From Stappia sp. MMSF_3263 (lineage in GTDB: Bacteria; Pseudomonadota; Alphaproteobacteria; Rhizobiales; Stappiaceae): a DNA stretch of 64,000 nucleotides. Both the position numbers and the translations under genes were made by a program. Shown here in pieces: positions 1 to 7,652 of the stretch (its first letter is position 1; each line of letters starts with the position of its first letter). The notes under the pieces were generated by a model. The model was not told the origin of the DNA, searched no databases, and saw only the letters and a program-made list of their open reading frames with translations. The stretch covers positions 62,001-126,000 of the forward strand of contig NZ_JASHIK010000010.1 of the NCBI RefSeq assembly GCF_030733745.1, written 5' to 3'.

Positions 1-80
1 GGATCGAGAAGACACGGGCCTTGCGGGTCCTTCACCGGATCTCGCCCGCGCTTGCCTACGCGATCATGCGCGGCCGTTGA
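1..80 (+). CDS. 3' end of an upstream gene, possibly a short-chain dehydrogenase
   Basis: An open frame enters from the left edge in the frame that starts at base 3 and ends at the TGA at 78-80. The visible 25 residues are basic and helical (RALRVLHRISPALAYAIMRG). This resembles the C-terminus of SDR-family oxidoreductases, but the visible piece is too short to prove the family. The next gene starts 67 bases downstream in the same direction, so the two may be co-transcribed. Function remains open. Confidence 0.35.
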   Translation, partial: IEKTRALRVLHRISPALAYAIMRGR

Positions 81-147
81 GGCGGCCCGCGCCATCCCCA
101 AACGACCAACGCGTCCATCCCGCATCGATCAACAGAGGGTTTCCCGC

Positions 148-723
148 ATGCCGACCGGACAGACAGCCTTTCTCCAGCAGTTCCTGCGCCGCCCGCGCCA
201 GGTCGCCGCGCTCGCCCCCTCCTCGCCCGGCCTCGGCGAGATGATGGCGCGCCAGCTGCCCGCCCAGGCCCGCCGGGTGGCGGAACTCGGCCCGGGAACA
301 GGCGTTTTCACCCGCTGCATGATCGACCGCGGCATCGCCGAACGCGACCTTGTGCTGTTCGAGATCAACCTGCTGTTTGCCGAGGGCCTCGCGATCCGCT
401 TCCCGCAAGCCACCTTGCACAGGCTGCCGGCGCAGGATCTGGCACGCGTCGAGACGGAACCCTTCGATGCCGTGCTGTCCGGGTTGCCGCTGCTCTCGAT
501 GAGCGCCGACGAACAGGCCGCGATCCTGGGTTCCGCCTTCTCCCGGCTCGGACCGGACGGCGTCTTCATCCAGTTCACCTATGGTCCGAAGTCGCCCCTG
601 CGCGAGCGTGTCGAAAAAGGGCTCGGATTGAGCTTCACGCGCACCCGGCGCGTCTGGGCGAACCTGCCGCCGGCAACCGTCTATGTCTTCCGCCGCCCCC
701 GCTTGCGGGCACCTGCTCAGTAG
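148..723 (+). CDS. PmtA-like phospholipid N-methyltransferase (SAM-dependent)
   Basis: The 191-aa product is a class I SAM-dependent methyltransferase. Motif I (VAELGPGTG) lies at about residues 44-52. The N-terminal FLRRPRQVAALAPSS stretch and the C-terminal NLPPATVYVFRR stretch are typical of the COG3963 phospholipid N-methyltransferase group, which methylates phosphatidylethanolamine towards phosphatidylcholine at the inner membrane in alphaproteobacteria. I chose the ATG at 148 because AGAGGG lies 8 bases before it and homology-like sequence begins there. The frame is open further upstream to base 52, but that part looks non-coding. The 3' end overlaps the convergent csaA-like gene by 7 bases. 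Other small-molecule methyltransferases of the same fold cannot be excluded. Confidence 0.65.
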   Translation: MPTGQTAFLQQFLRRPRQVAALAPSSPGLGEMMARQLPAQARRVAELGPGTGVFTRCMIDRGIAERDLVLFEINLLFAEGLAIRFPQATLHRLPAQDLARVETEPFDAVLSGLPLLSMSADEQAAILGSAFSRLGPDGVFIQFTYGPKSPLRERVEKGLGLSFTRTRRVWANLPPATVYVFRRPRLRAPAQ

Positions 724-1082
724 AGCCGGCCCCCGAGGGGAACGTCCTGGTCGGGGGCAAGCAGCACCACCTCGCCATCGGCATCGGGCACGCCAAGCGT
801 CAGGACCTCGGACATGACCGGGCCGATCTGGCGCGGCGGGAAATTCACCACGGCAAGCACCCGGCGGCCGATCAGCGTCTCGGGCGTGTAGTGACGGGTG
901 ATCTGGGCGCTGGTCTTCTTGATGCCGATCTCCTCGCCGAAATCGATCTTCAGCTTCAGCGCCGGCTTGCGCGCCTCGGGAAACGGCTCGGCCTCGATGA
1001 CGCGCCCGACACGGATGTCGACTTTCAGGAAGTCGTCAAAGGTAATGGTCGGCGCGACAGCGCCCTTGTCGTCATGTGCCAT
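717..1082 (-). CDS. csaA: CsaA-like tRNA-binding domain protein
   Basis: This 121-aa protein is a single OB-fold tRNA-binding domain. It shows the sequence DIRVGRVIEAEPFPEARKPA, then a central KKTSAQIT segment and FPPRQIGPVMSEVLTLG, the usual order in CsaA/MetRS-beta-type domains. CsaA proteins are small dimers with tRNA-binding and proposed chaperone or secretion-assisting activity, and the length matches the family. The ATG at 1082 was chosen over an upstream extension to 1196 because the extension has no resemblance to the family. It stands alone between the convergent methyltransferase and clpP. The family call is firm. The cellular role of CsaA is not well settled. Confidence 0.85.
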   Translation of the reverse strand: MAHDDKGAVAPTITFDDFLKVDIRVGRVIEAEPFPEARKPALKLKIDFGEEIGIKKTSAQITRHYTPETLIGRRVLAVVNFPPRQIGPVMSEVLTLGVPDADGEVVLLAPDQDVPLGGRLY

Positions 1083-1124
1083 ATGAAAACCTGCCTTGAA
1101 AGACGAAGAAGGTGAGAGACCCGC

Positions 1125-1148
1125 GCATCCGGCCGGCTGCCCGGATGC
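1125..1148. other. 8-bp inverted repeat between clpP and csaA
   Basis: GCATCCGG at 1125-1132 and CCGGATGC at 1141-1148 form a perfect 8-bp stem with an 8-base loop in the 168-base gap downstream of clpP. No T-run follows on either strand, so it is not a canonical terminator. It could protect the clpP mRNA 3' end or act as a Rho-associated pause. Confidence 0.35.
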
Positions 1149-1250
1149 CCCCGCCGGTCGCGGGGCGACATTAGGCCATCCGCCTGATCCGTGCAAAGCA
1201 ACGCACGGCCGAATGGTCGCGGCCGGGCATCGGCAGGAAAACGTCCCGGG

Positions 1251-1868
1251 TCAGGGTGTCGCCGGCACCTCTGTTTCACGGCCCGTCAGGATCCGGTCGA
1301 TCAGACCCCATTCCAGCGCCTCCTCCGCCGTCATGAACCGGTCCCGGTCCATGGCCTGCTCGAACGCGTCGTAGTCGCGGCCGCAATGCTCTGCGTAGAG
1401 CCGTGTCATGCGGTGCTTCGTCCGCTTGATCTCCTCGGCATGGATGAGCATGTCCGAGGCCTGCCCCTTGAAGCCGCCCGAGGGCTGGTGGATGAGGATG
1501 CTGGCATTGGGCAGGGTCGCCCGTTCGCCCGGCTCCCCCGCCATCAGCAGGAAGGACCCCATGGACCGAGCCGTTCCCATGCACAGCGTGTGCACCGGGG
1601 GCCGGATGAAGCGCATGGTGTCGTACATGGCGAACCCGCTTGTCACCATGCCGCCGGGAGAGTTGATATAGAGGCTGATCGGCTTTGTCGGATTCTCCGC
1701 CTCAAGGAACAGAAGCTGGGCGCAGACAAGGGCGGAAACGTCGTCATTGACCTCGCCGTTGAGGAAGATGATCCGCTCGCGCAACAGCCGCGAGTAGATG
1801 TCGAAAGACCGCTCTCCCCTTGCCGACTGCTCGACGACCATGGGGACGAGTTGCATCGCTTCGCGCAT
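1251..1868 (-). CDS. clpP: ATP-dependent Clp protease proteolytic subunit (ClpP paralogue)
   Basis: The 205-aa protein is a full-length ClpP serine peptidase. ClpP forms the tetradecameric barrel that degrades substrates unfolded by ClpX or ClpA. The catalytic Ser sits in TARSMGS, the His in ILIHQPSGG, and the Asp in the DRDRF segment near residue 175, so the triad appears intact. The residue just before the catalytic Ser is Arg instead of the usual Ala (ASMG). No trigger factor, clpX or lon gene lies next to it, so this is probably one of the several stand-alone ClpP paralogues seen in rhizobia rather than the tig-clpP-clpX copy. The start is the ATG at 1868. Confidence 0.88.
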   Translation of the reverse strand: MREAMQLVPMVVEQSARGERSFDIYSRLLRERIIFLNGEVNDDVSALVCAQLLFLEAENPTKPISLYINSPGGMVTSGFAMYDTMRFIRPPVHTLCMGTARSMGSFLLMAGEPGERATLPNASILIHQPSGGFKGQASDMLIHAEEIKRTKHRMTRLYAEHCGRDYDAFEQAMDRDRFMTAEEALEWGLIDRILTGRETEVPATP

Positions 1869-1913
1869 CGGCGAACTCCGGTGTTTCCTGGTTTTCGAAG
1901 GATCTCGCGGGTG

Positions 1914-2288
1914 TCAGGCCGCGAGCATGAGGCAGGGATCGTTGCTGGTCGGCGGTCTCCCCGCCCGTCGCAGCCGTGCGTCCGTCAGTTCGTGCAGGAT
2001 CCTCAAGCGCGTGCCGCCGCCCCCGTTCGGGGTGATGCGAAAGGTCACGACGCTCTCAAGAAAGGGCGGGTCCGGTTCACGCATCCGGTAGCGCGCCTCA
2101 CGCCCCGGTTCGACGGAGACGGCCTCCTCGCCGGCAAGCGGATCACCTGGCATCCAGCGGGCACGAAACTCGGCCAGGCTGAGCGCCCGCCAGACCTTCT
2201 CCGGCGGGGCATCCAGGTCGAACTCGAGGTCGAGGCCCATCTCTGGGTCGAAACCGGCATCGCAGTCGCCCGGAACCCTGTCGCTCAT
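1914..2288 (-). CDS. SRPBCC (AHSA1-type) domain protein
   Basis: This 124-aa protein fits the activator-of-Hsp90/SRPBCC fold. An N-terminal DLEFDLDAPPEKVWRALSLA segment is followed by a WMPGDPLAG segment and a C-terminal helix containing LRILHELTDARLR. The fold binds hydrophobic ligands in a deep cavity. The ATG at 2288 overlaps the stop codon of the upstream ArsR regulator by 4 bases (ATGA), so the two are translationally coupled. ArsR-SRPBCC pairs are common in proteobacteria, where the regulator and the ligand-binding protein are expressed together. The ligand is unknown. Confidence 0.8.
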   Translation of the reverse strand: MSDRVPGDCDAGFDPEMGLDLEFDLDAPPEKVWRALSLAEFRARWMPGDPLAGEEAVSVEPGREARYRMREPDPPFLESVVTFRITPNGGGGTRLRILHELTDARLRRAGRPPTSNDPCLMLAA

Positions 2289-2599
2289 TGGTCCATGTCC
2301 TTCAGTAAGTCCTTCAGGGCATCGACGCGCGCGGGCCAGTAGGCGCGATACTTCGCCATCCATCCCGCCACCAGCGCCAGCCCCTCCGGGTCGACCTCGT
2401 AAAAAACGAAGCGTCCCTCCCGCATCTCCTTGACGAGGCGGGCGGTTCGCAGGACCGACAGATGCTGGGAGATCGCGGGCTGGCTGATCGCCATGCCCTC
2501 GCGCAGGGCCGTCGCATTCATGCGACCCGCCGCCAGCTTCTCGAAGACGGCACGGCGGGTCGGATCGGCGAGGGCGCGAAAGATATCATTCTCGGTCAT
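2285..2599 (-). CDS. ArsR-family winged-helix repressor
   Basis: The 104-aa protein has the ArsR/SmtB layout. ALADPTRRAVFEKLAAG comes first, then the recognition helix region AISQPAISQHLSVLRTARLV, then the beta wing EGRFVFYEVDPEGL. I see no CxCxxC or other metal-binding cluster, so it belongs with the metal-independent group often paired with SRPBCC genes. It is the first gene of a two-gene operon. A 12-bp inverted repeat ends one base upstream of its start codon, which points to autorepression. The cognate signal is unknown. Confidence 0.87.
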   Translation of the reverse strand: MTENDIFRALADPTRRAVFEKLAAGRMNATALREGMAISQPAISQHLSVLRTARLVKEMREGRFVFYEVDPEGLALVAGWMAKYRAYWPARVDALKDLLKDMDQ

Positions 2600-2600
2600 G

Positions 2601-2630
2601 TCGACACATAAGCATACACTTATTTGTCGA
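2601..2630. promoter_or_regulatory. Putative ArsR operator, 12-bp inverted repeat
   Basis: TCGACAcATAAG (2601-2612) and CTTATtTGTCGA (2619-2630) are inverted repeats with 11 of 12 pairs matching around the spacer CATACA. The core ATAAG-N6-CTTAT resembles ArsR-family operators. It lies directly against the ArsR start codon (ATG at 2597-2599), so a bound repressor would sit on the start of transcription. Confidence 0.7.
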
Positions 2631-2670
2631 GCAAGATCTTTTCCAAGCCGGCCTTTGGGAACGGCCTGCC

Positions 2671-3360
2671 TCAGGCCGCAGGAGAGGCCGCGCCGGCCGG
2701 CCCCTCACCGGCCGCTGAGCCTGTTTCCGGCGCCGGCTTTCCAGCCTTCCGCCGGCGGGCGGCCGACAAAATCGGCTTCAGGAAGCGGCTGACGCTGTCG
2801 AGCCGGCCCATCCAGCTTTCACCCTCGTCGAGTTGCCGGTCGAGCGCCGACATGGTGCGCGCCAGCCCGGGATCCTCGTCCTCGAGCCAGACATCGACGA
2901 CCCGGGCGAAAGCGATCGCAAGGCCTTGCGCCATGACGGAGGCGCGCGGTCCCGAAGCGGGTATGCCGGCGGCAATCAGCATCCAGCGCATCGATGTCAC
3001 CGCCTCGCGGTTGATCTTCAGGGCAAGCTGTGGATCGCGTGTGGCCGCACGCCTGATCCGGCGAAGGGCCTCCTTGTGGGGGGCAAGGGCATCGAGCCGC
3101 GCCATCAGGATGTCGAAGAGCCGCTCGCGGGCCGGCTGGTCCGCCATGTCCTCGTCGATACCGTCGAGAACCGTCTGGTCGAGATCGGACAGAAATGCCC
3201 TGAAACAGGCGGTCTTGCCGGAAAACTCGGATCGCAGCACAGACAGCTTGACCCCGGCACCGGCGGCGATGTCGGTCATTTCGAAGCCGTTCCAGCCCCG
3301 CTCCCCGACCAGTTGAAGAAACGTCGCGACGATCTTCTGTTTCGTCTTCTGCGTTGCCAT
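2671..3360 (-). CDS. TetR-family transcriptional regulator
   Basis: The 229-aa protein has an N-terminal TetR DNA-binding domain (KQKIVATFLQLVGERGWNGF, then MTDIAAGAGVKLSVLRSEF with the helix-turn-helix at about residues 30-50). A long helical ligand domain follows, ending in a Pro/Ala/Gly-rich tail. A GGGAG sequence 6 bases before the ATG at 3360 favours that start over the ATG at 3366. It ends 41 bases upstream of the ArsR operator repeat. Its own targets cannot be named. The upstream neighbour is proC, 146 bases away in the same direction. Confidence 0.82.
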   Translation of the reverse strand: MATQKTKQKIVATFLQLVGERGWNGFEMTDIAAGAGVKLSVLRSEFSGKTACFRAFLSDLDQTVLDGIDEDMADQPARERLFDILMARLDALAPHKEALRRIRRAATRDPQLALKINREAVTSMRWMLIAAGIPASGPRASVMAQGLAIAFARVVDVWLEDEDPGLARTMSALDRQLDEGESWMGRLDSVSRFLKPILSAARRRKAGKPAPETGSAAGEGPAGAASPAA

Positions 3361-3506
3361 CAGCATCTCCCGGGTTGCCGCCGGATCGGGATACCGTCCG
3401 ACGTCCTCGAAAGATCAATTTAGGCATTGAGCGCGCAGATTTCGACACCCCGCGACGCTTTGCCCGTTCATGCGGTCCCAAAGACATCCGCCGAACGTGA
3501 AAAAGC

Positions 3507-4328
3507 TCAGCCGGCGAGCTCTTCCGAACGCTTCTTCGCTGCGGCGACGGCGCGCGTCATCACCGGCGGCAGGCCGCCTTCGATGTCCATCAGCACCTCG
3601 AGCGCCGCGGCCGTCGTACCATTGGGCGACGTAACGTTGCGGCGCAGCTCCGCCGCGGGCAGTTTCGAGCGATACATCAGCTCACCGGCGCCGCACACGG
3701 TCTGGCGGGCGATGCGCATGGCAAGATCTGCGGGAAGACCGGCGGCAACGCCGGCCTCGGCCAGCGCCTCGGTGAGATAGAAGACATAGGCGGGACCGGA
3801 GCCGCTGACCGCGGTCACCGCGTCGATCTGCCGCTCCTCGCCGATCCAGTCGGACGCCCCGATCGCGGCAAGCAGCGTGTCGACGGTGGCACGCTGCACG
3901 GCGCTGGTGCGCGGATTGGCATAGGCAACGCTCATGCCGCGCCCGACCTGCGAGGGCGTGTTCGGCATCACCCGGACGATGGCGACATCCCCGAAGGCTG
4001 CGGCGAAGGTGGCAACCGGCGTGCCGGCCGCGACCGAAATCACCAGCGTCTCGCTGTCGACGCAGGATGCGAGCCCCGGCAGCACGCTCGCCATGATCTG
4101 CGGCTTCAGCGCCAGCAGCAGGACACCGGCGCGAAGCTCCGCATCGACGGCGCCGGCGTGCCGGATGCCGGTGCGCGCCACCATGTCCCGAAGATCGTCG
4201 GACGGGTTCGGATCCACCACCAGGATGGCGTCCGGGTCGGTTCCCGCATCAAGCCAGCCGGCCAGCATCGCGCCGCCCATCTTGCCGGCGCCGACAAGAA
4301 CGAGCGGACGCTCCTTGGAAAAACTCAT
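3507..4328 (-). CDS. proC: Pyrroline-5-carboxylate reductase
   Basis: ProC reduces 1-pyrroline-5-carboxylate to L-proline with NAD(P)H, the last step of proline biosynthesis in the cytoplasm. The 273-aa protein shows the Rossmann glycine motif GAGKMG at residues 13-18. The C-terminal helical dimerisation domain contains AVSGSGPAYVFYLTEALAEAG (split here as one region), the core of the ProC signature. Length and order are normal. Its ATG overlaps the stop codon of the upstream ybjN-like gene by 4 bases, so translation of the two is coupled. Confidence 0.95.
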   Translation of the reverse strand: MSFSKERPLVLVGAGKMGGAMLAGWLDAGTDPDAILVVDPNPSDDLRDMVARTGIRHAGAVDAELRAGVLLLALKPQIMASVLPGLASCVDSETLVISVAAGTPVATFAAAFGDVAIVRVMPNTPSQVGRGMSVAYANPRTSAVQRATVDTLLAAIGASDWIGEERQIDAVTAVSGSGPAYVFYLTEALAEAGVAAGLPADLAMRIARQTVCGAGELMYRSKLPAAELRRNVTSPNGTTAAALEVLMDIEGGLPPVMTRAVAAAKKRSEELAG

Positions 4329-4825
4329 GCTTCCCCCGCAGTCTCGAACAGGGCGGTATCGATCGCCTCGGAGGCGCTTTTACCGGCCCATACGACGAAC
4401 TGGAAGGCCTGATAGTAGCGCTCGCAGGATTCGAGCGCGTTGGTGAGCAGTCCCTCGATCTGCCGTGACGTGGCCTCCGCACCGCCGGCCAGAAGCAGCG
4501 ACTGGCGGAAGATCACCACCCCCTCGCGATTCCACAGGTCGAAATGTCCCATCCAGAGCTGCTCGTTGACCAGCGCCAGCAGCCGCACAACTTCGGTACG
4601 GCGCGGGTCGGGCACCTTCAGGTCGAAGGCACAGGCCAGATGCAGCGCCTCCAGATCCTCCATCCAGGAGAAGGAGACGTGATAGTCGCACCAGTGGCCG
4701 GTGACGGAGATCGTGATCTCCTCGTCGCAAGACCTTTCGAAGGACCAGTCGTTGATCGCGGCGATATGCTCGATCGTGTCGACGGGGTTGGCGGGCCGTT
4801 CGAAATCGATGTCGATGAGGCTCAT
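4325..4825 (-). CDS. YbjN domain-containing protein
   Basis: The 166-aa protein matches the YbjN family, whose fold resembles type III secretion chaperones. Visible hallmarks are NDWSFERSCDEEITISVTG near the N-terminus, a central LEALHLACAFDLKVP and a VRLLALVNEQLWMGHFDLW segment. YbjN proteins are linked to stress tolerance and motility in enterobacteria, but the molecular function is unclear. I chose the ATG at 4825, which has GAGG 8 bases upstream. It is the first gene of the ybjN-proC operon. An AT-rich stretch at 4980-5040 upstream is the likely promoter region. Confidence 0.82.
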   Translation of the reverse strand: MSLIDIDFERPANPVDTIEHIAAINDWSFERSCDEEITISVTGHWCDYHVSFSWMEDLEALHLACAFDLKVPDPRRTEVVRLLALVNEQLWMGHFDLWNREGVVIFRQSLLLAGGAEATSRQIEGLLTNALESCERYYQAFQFVVWAGKSASEAIDTALFETAGEA

Positions 4826-5067
4826 GGGAGGTTCCTCTCGGCTTGCGGGCATCGCGCCCTGGCCGGACGCAAGGCCATCCGTGTCGGTCCGCAGGAGTTT
4901 GGCCTGCCGCCAGCGGGTTTCCGGGCGCCGCGATGGCGGCCTGAAGCCGCCCGTTGGCAGACACCGCGAATCTTCGCTTGGAACCAGTATATAGGGAGAA
5001 GTTAATTCAAAGATATGTTCACGTTTCTTTTACGCTTTTGAACCTGTGGACGGCAGTGGCGAAATTA

Positions 5068-5096
5068 CGTCGGGAAAGCCTTCGATTTTCCCGACG
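5068..5096 (-). terminator. Probable intrinsic terminator of the UbiK-like gene
   Basis: CGTCGGGAAA (5068-5077) and TTTCCCGACG (5087-5096) form a perfect 10-bp stem with a 9-base loop. It lies 25 bases downstream of the stop codon at 5121. On the minus strand the stem is followed by TAATTTC, a modest U-run, so termination may be incomplete. The rest of the 4826-5120 gap holds an AT-rich promoter-like stretch for ybjN. Confidence 0.55.
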
Positions 5097-5120
5097 CCAT
5101 CCTAGGGAACCGGCCCGGTA

Positions 5121-5405
5121 TCAGTCTCCGGAGGCCTTCGGTTTCGCCGCGCGGGGCTTGGCCGATGCCTTTTCCAGCTCGGCGACGCGCGCTTCCAGCG
5201 CCTCGACCGCATCCAGAGCCTTCGCCGCCATATCCTTGACGACGTCGTGCTCCTCGCGCTTGACCAGATCCATGTCCGCCAGGAACCGCTCGGCCTGCGC
5301 GCGGAAGGCCGTCTCGACCTCGCGCCTGGCGCCCTGGGCAACGCCCGCCGCGTCCGTCATCAGCTTGGCGAAATCGTCGAGAATCCGGCTCGATCCCTGT
5401 GTCAT
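5121..5405 (-). CDS. UbiK/YqiC-type accessory factor (BMFP domain)
   Basis: The 94-aa protein has the membrane-fusogenic/BMFP layout. An amphipathic N-terminal helix (RILDDFAKLMTDAAGVAQGA) is followed by an AERFLADMDLVKREEHDVV segment, a coiled coil (VEALEARVAELEKA) and a Lys/Ala/Pro-rich tail. UbiK binds the UbiJ lipid-binding protein and assists ubiquinone biosynthesis in enterobacteria. That role is inferred here from the family alone. The ATG at 5405 was chosen because the much longer upstream open frame is antisense to lgt and not protein-like. It is divergent from lgt, sharing a 204-base promoter region. Confidence 0.8.
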   Translation of the reverse strand: MTQGSSRILDDFAKLMTDAAGVAQGARREVETAFRAQAERFLADMDLVKREEHDVVKDMAAKALDAVEALEARVAELEKASAKPRAAKPKASGD

Positions 5406-5609
5406 GATGCCCTGTCCTTTCCCCGATGCGCGGACGGTGCCGGCGACGATGCCGGCCTCCGCAGGTGTTCTGCCTCTTAGGTAATGCGCTTTGCCTCGCA
5501 GCGAAACACCTGCAGCGGGGGAAATCGTCGCAAGCTTGACGCGACGGGGCAAACGGCGGCAACGTCCGCCCGCGCGCGGCACCTTCGCCGCCGGCCAGCC
5601 GGAGGCGCC

Positions 5610-6458
5610 ATGCCTGTTCTCGTCCTGCCCTTTCCCGCCATCGATCCGGTGTTGATCGAGTTCGGCCCCTTCGCCATCCGATGGTACGCGCTTGCCTATA
5701 TCGCCGGCCTGCTGATCGGTTGGTACTACATGCGCAGCCTCGTCGCCCGCGACGGCCTTTGGAGCGGCACGCCGCGTCCGGGCCTTGTCGATGTCGATGA
5801 TTTCGTCGTCTACGCGACGATCGGCACGATCCTCGGCGGGCGCCTCGGCTATGTGCTGTTCTACGCCCCGGCCTACTATCTCCAGAACCCGCTCGACATC
5901 CTGCAGGTCTGGTCCGGCGGCATGTCCTTCCACGGCGGATTCCTCGGCGTCGTCATCGCCATGGTGGTCTTCGCCTGGCGCCGCGGCATCCCCGTCTGGA
6001 CAATGTTCGACCTTGCCGGCGCGGTCGCCCCCATCGGACTCTTCTTCGGCCGCCTCGCCAATTTCATCAATGGCGAACTCTGGGGCCGCGTCACCGACAT
6101 GCCCTGGGCCTTCGTCTTTCCCGGTGCCGGGCCGGAACCGCGCCACCCGAGCCAGCTCTACGAAGCCGCGCTGGAAGGCCTGCTGCTGCTCCTCGTGACC
6201 CGGATCGTGCTTGTGCGTGGCGGCTTCCGCCGTCCGGGTCTTGTCGCCGGCACCTTCGCGCTCGGCTACGGGCTGTCTCGCTCGTTCGTCGAGTACTTCC
6301 GCGTGCCCGATGCCCATATCGGCTATCTCCAGTTCGGGCTGACAATGGGCATCGTCCTGTCGCTGCCGATGATCGCCGCCGGCCTCTTCGCGATCGTGCG
6401 TGCCCTGCGCCGCCCCCCCACGGAAGCCGGCGCGAAGGCGGGAGAGACCCGCCCGTGA
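5610..6458 (+). CDS. lgt: Prolipoprotein diacylglyceryl transferase
   Basis: Lgt transfers the diacylglyceryl group of phosphatidylglycerol onto the lipobox cysteine of prolipoproteins, the first step of lipoprotein maturation at the inner membrane. The 282-aa polytopic protein shows the HGG motif (His108) and the Lgt signature GRLANFINGELWGR at 147-160. The ATG at 5610 follows GGAGG by 4 bases. The frame runs open to 5484, but that extension is not Lgt-like. The stop overlaps the GTG start of the next gene (GTGA). A gene for a lipoprotein, a natural substrate, lies four genes downstream. Confidence 0.96.
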   Translation: MPVLVLPFPAIDPVLIEFGPFAIRWYALAYIAGLLIGWYYMRSLVARDGLWSGTPRPGLVDVDDFVVYATIGTILGGRLGYVLFYAPAYYLQNPLDILQVWSGGMSFHGGFLGVVIAMVVFAWRRGIPVWTMFDLAGAVAPIGLFFGRLANFINGELWGRVTDMPWAFVFPGAGPEPRHPSQLYEAALEGLLLLLVTRIVLVRGGFRRPGLVAGTFALGYGLSRSFVEYFRVPDAHIGYLQFGLTMGIVLSLPMIAAGLFAIVRALRRPPTEAGAKAGETRP

Positions 6459-7567
6459 GCGAGGGCGGGCAGGACGAGGCGCCGCTGGCGGCACGGATCC
6501 GCGCGCTGATCGAGACGGCCGGGCCACTCTCCGTCTTCGACTACATGGCGCTTTGCCTGGCCGACCCGCAGCACGGCTACTACATGCGCGCCGAACCCTT
6601 CGGCGCCGGCGGCGACTTCATCACCGCTCCCGAGGTCAGCCAGCTCTTCGGCGAAATGATCGGCGCATGGCTGGTCCACGCCCATGCCGCCTCGGGCGCG
6701 CCAAAGAAGTTCCATCTGGTCGAGCTGGGTCCCGGTCGCGGCACGCTGATGGCCGACATCCTGCGCGTCGCGCGCCTGCGAGCGGAGTTTCGCGTCGCAG
6801 CCAGCCCGCATCTGGTGGAGACCAGCCCCAGGCTGCGGGAGATCCAGAAGGCGACGCTCGACGGCGAAGCGACAAACGCGCAGTGGCACGACACGGTTGC
6901 CACCCTGCCCGGCGACGCGCCGCTTCTGATCGTCGCCAACGAGTTCTTCGACGCCCTGCCGATCCGGCAATATGTCCGCCTTCAAGGACGCTGGCGTGAA
7001 CGCTGCGTCGGCCTTGCGGACGACGGCCAAAGCTTCCGCTTCATCGCCGGTGCCGGAGAACTGGAAGACGCGGATCTTGCACCTCGCCTGCTGGATGCGC
7101 CAGAAGGTGCCATTCTCGAGACCCAGCCGCTCGCCAATGCGTTGATGCAGGAGCTTGCCACGCGGCTCGCCGCGCAAGGCGGGGCGCTGCTTGCCATCGA
7201 CTACGGCTATGGCCGCACGGCCGCCGGCGATACGCTGCAGGCCCTGCGCGGGCATCAGCATGTGTCAGTGCTCGAGGCGCCGGGCCTGTGCGACCTCACC
7301 GCCCATGTCAATTTCGAGGCTCTCGCCAGGGCGGCGAGCTTCGCGCCGCTGCGCTCGCGACGTCTGCTTGGCCAGGGAGAATTCCTGCTCGCCCTCGGTC
7401 TTCTGGAACGCGCCGGGCAACTCGGCGCGGACAAGAGCGAGGACGACCAGGAACGCATCCGCGGCGAGGTCGAACGACTGGCCGCGCACGACCAGATGGG
7501 CGATCTCTTCAAGGTGCTGGCCATCGCCCCTGACACCGTGCCGCTGATGCCCTTCGATCCCGTTTGA
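6455..7567 (+). CDS. MidA/NDUFAF7-type SAM-dependent methyltransferase
   Basis: The 370-aa protein belongs to the COG1565 family. It has the N-terminal FDYMALCLADPQHGYYM segment, GGDFITAPEVSQLFGEM, and the SAM motif VELGPGRGTLMADIL at about residues 90-105. Mitochondrial NDUFAF7 methylates an arginine of a complex I subunit during assembly. The bacterial substrate is not known, so that role is only a family hint. It starts with GTG overlapping the lgt stop codon by 4 bases and is clearly part of the lgt operon. Confidence 0.85.
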   Translation: MSEGGQDEAPLAARIRALIETAGPLSVFDYMALCLADPQHGYYMRAEPFGAGGDFITAPEVSQLFGEMIGAWLVHAHAASGAPKKFHLVELGPGRGTLMADILRVARLRAEFRVAASPHLVETSPRLREIQKATLDGEATNAQWHDTVATLPGDAPLLIVANEFFDALPIRQYVRLQGRWRERCVGLADDGQSFRFIAGAGELEDADLAPRLLDAPEGAILETQPLANALMQELATRLAAQGGALLAIDYGYGRTAAGDTLQALRGHQHVSVLEAPGLCDLTAHVNFEALARAASFAPLRSRRLLGQGEFLLALGLLERAGQLGADKSEDDQERIRGEVERLAAHDQMGDLFKVLAIAPDTVPLMPFDPV

Positions 7568-7652
7568 CAGCGGACGTCGATGCACCCACCATCGCGCCGT
7601 CTTCCCGTGCCTCTTTCTCCGCGCTCCGTGACAGGACAGGCCTTTCGCCCCG

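Noticed and set aside
5121-6527. Minus-strand frame of 468 codons
   Set aside because: Only the last 94 codons (UbiK-like) are real. The upstream part is antisense to lgt.
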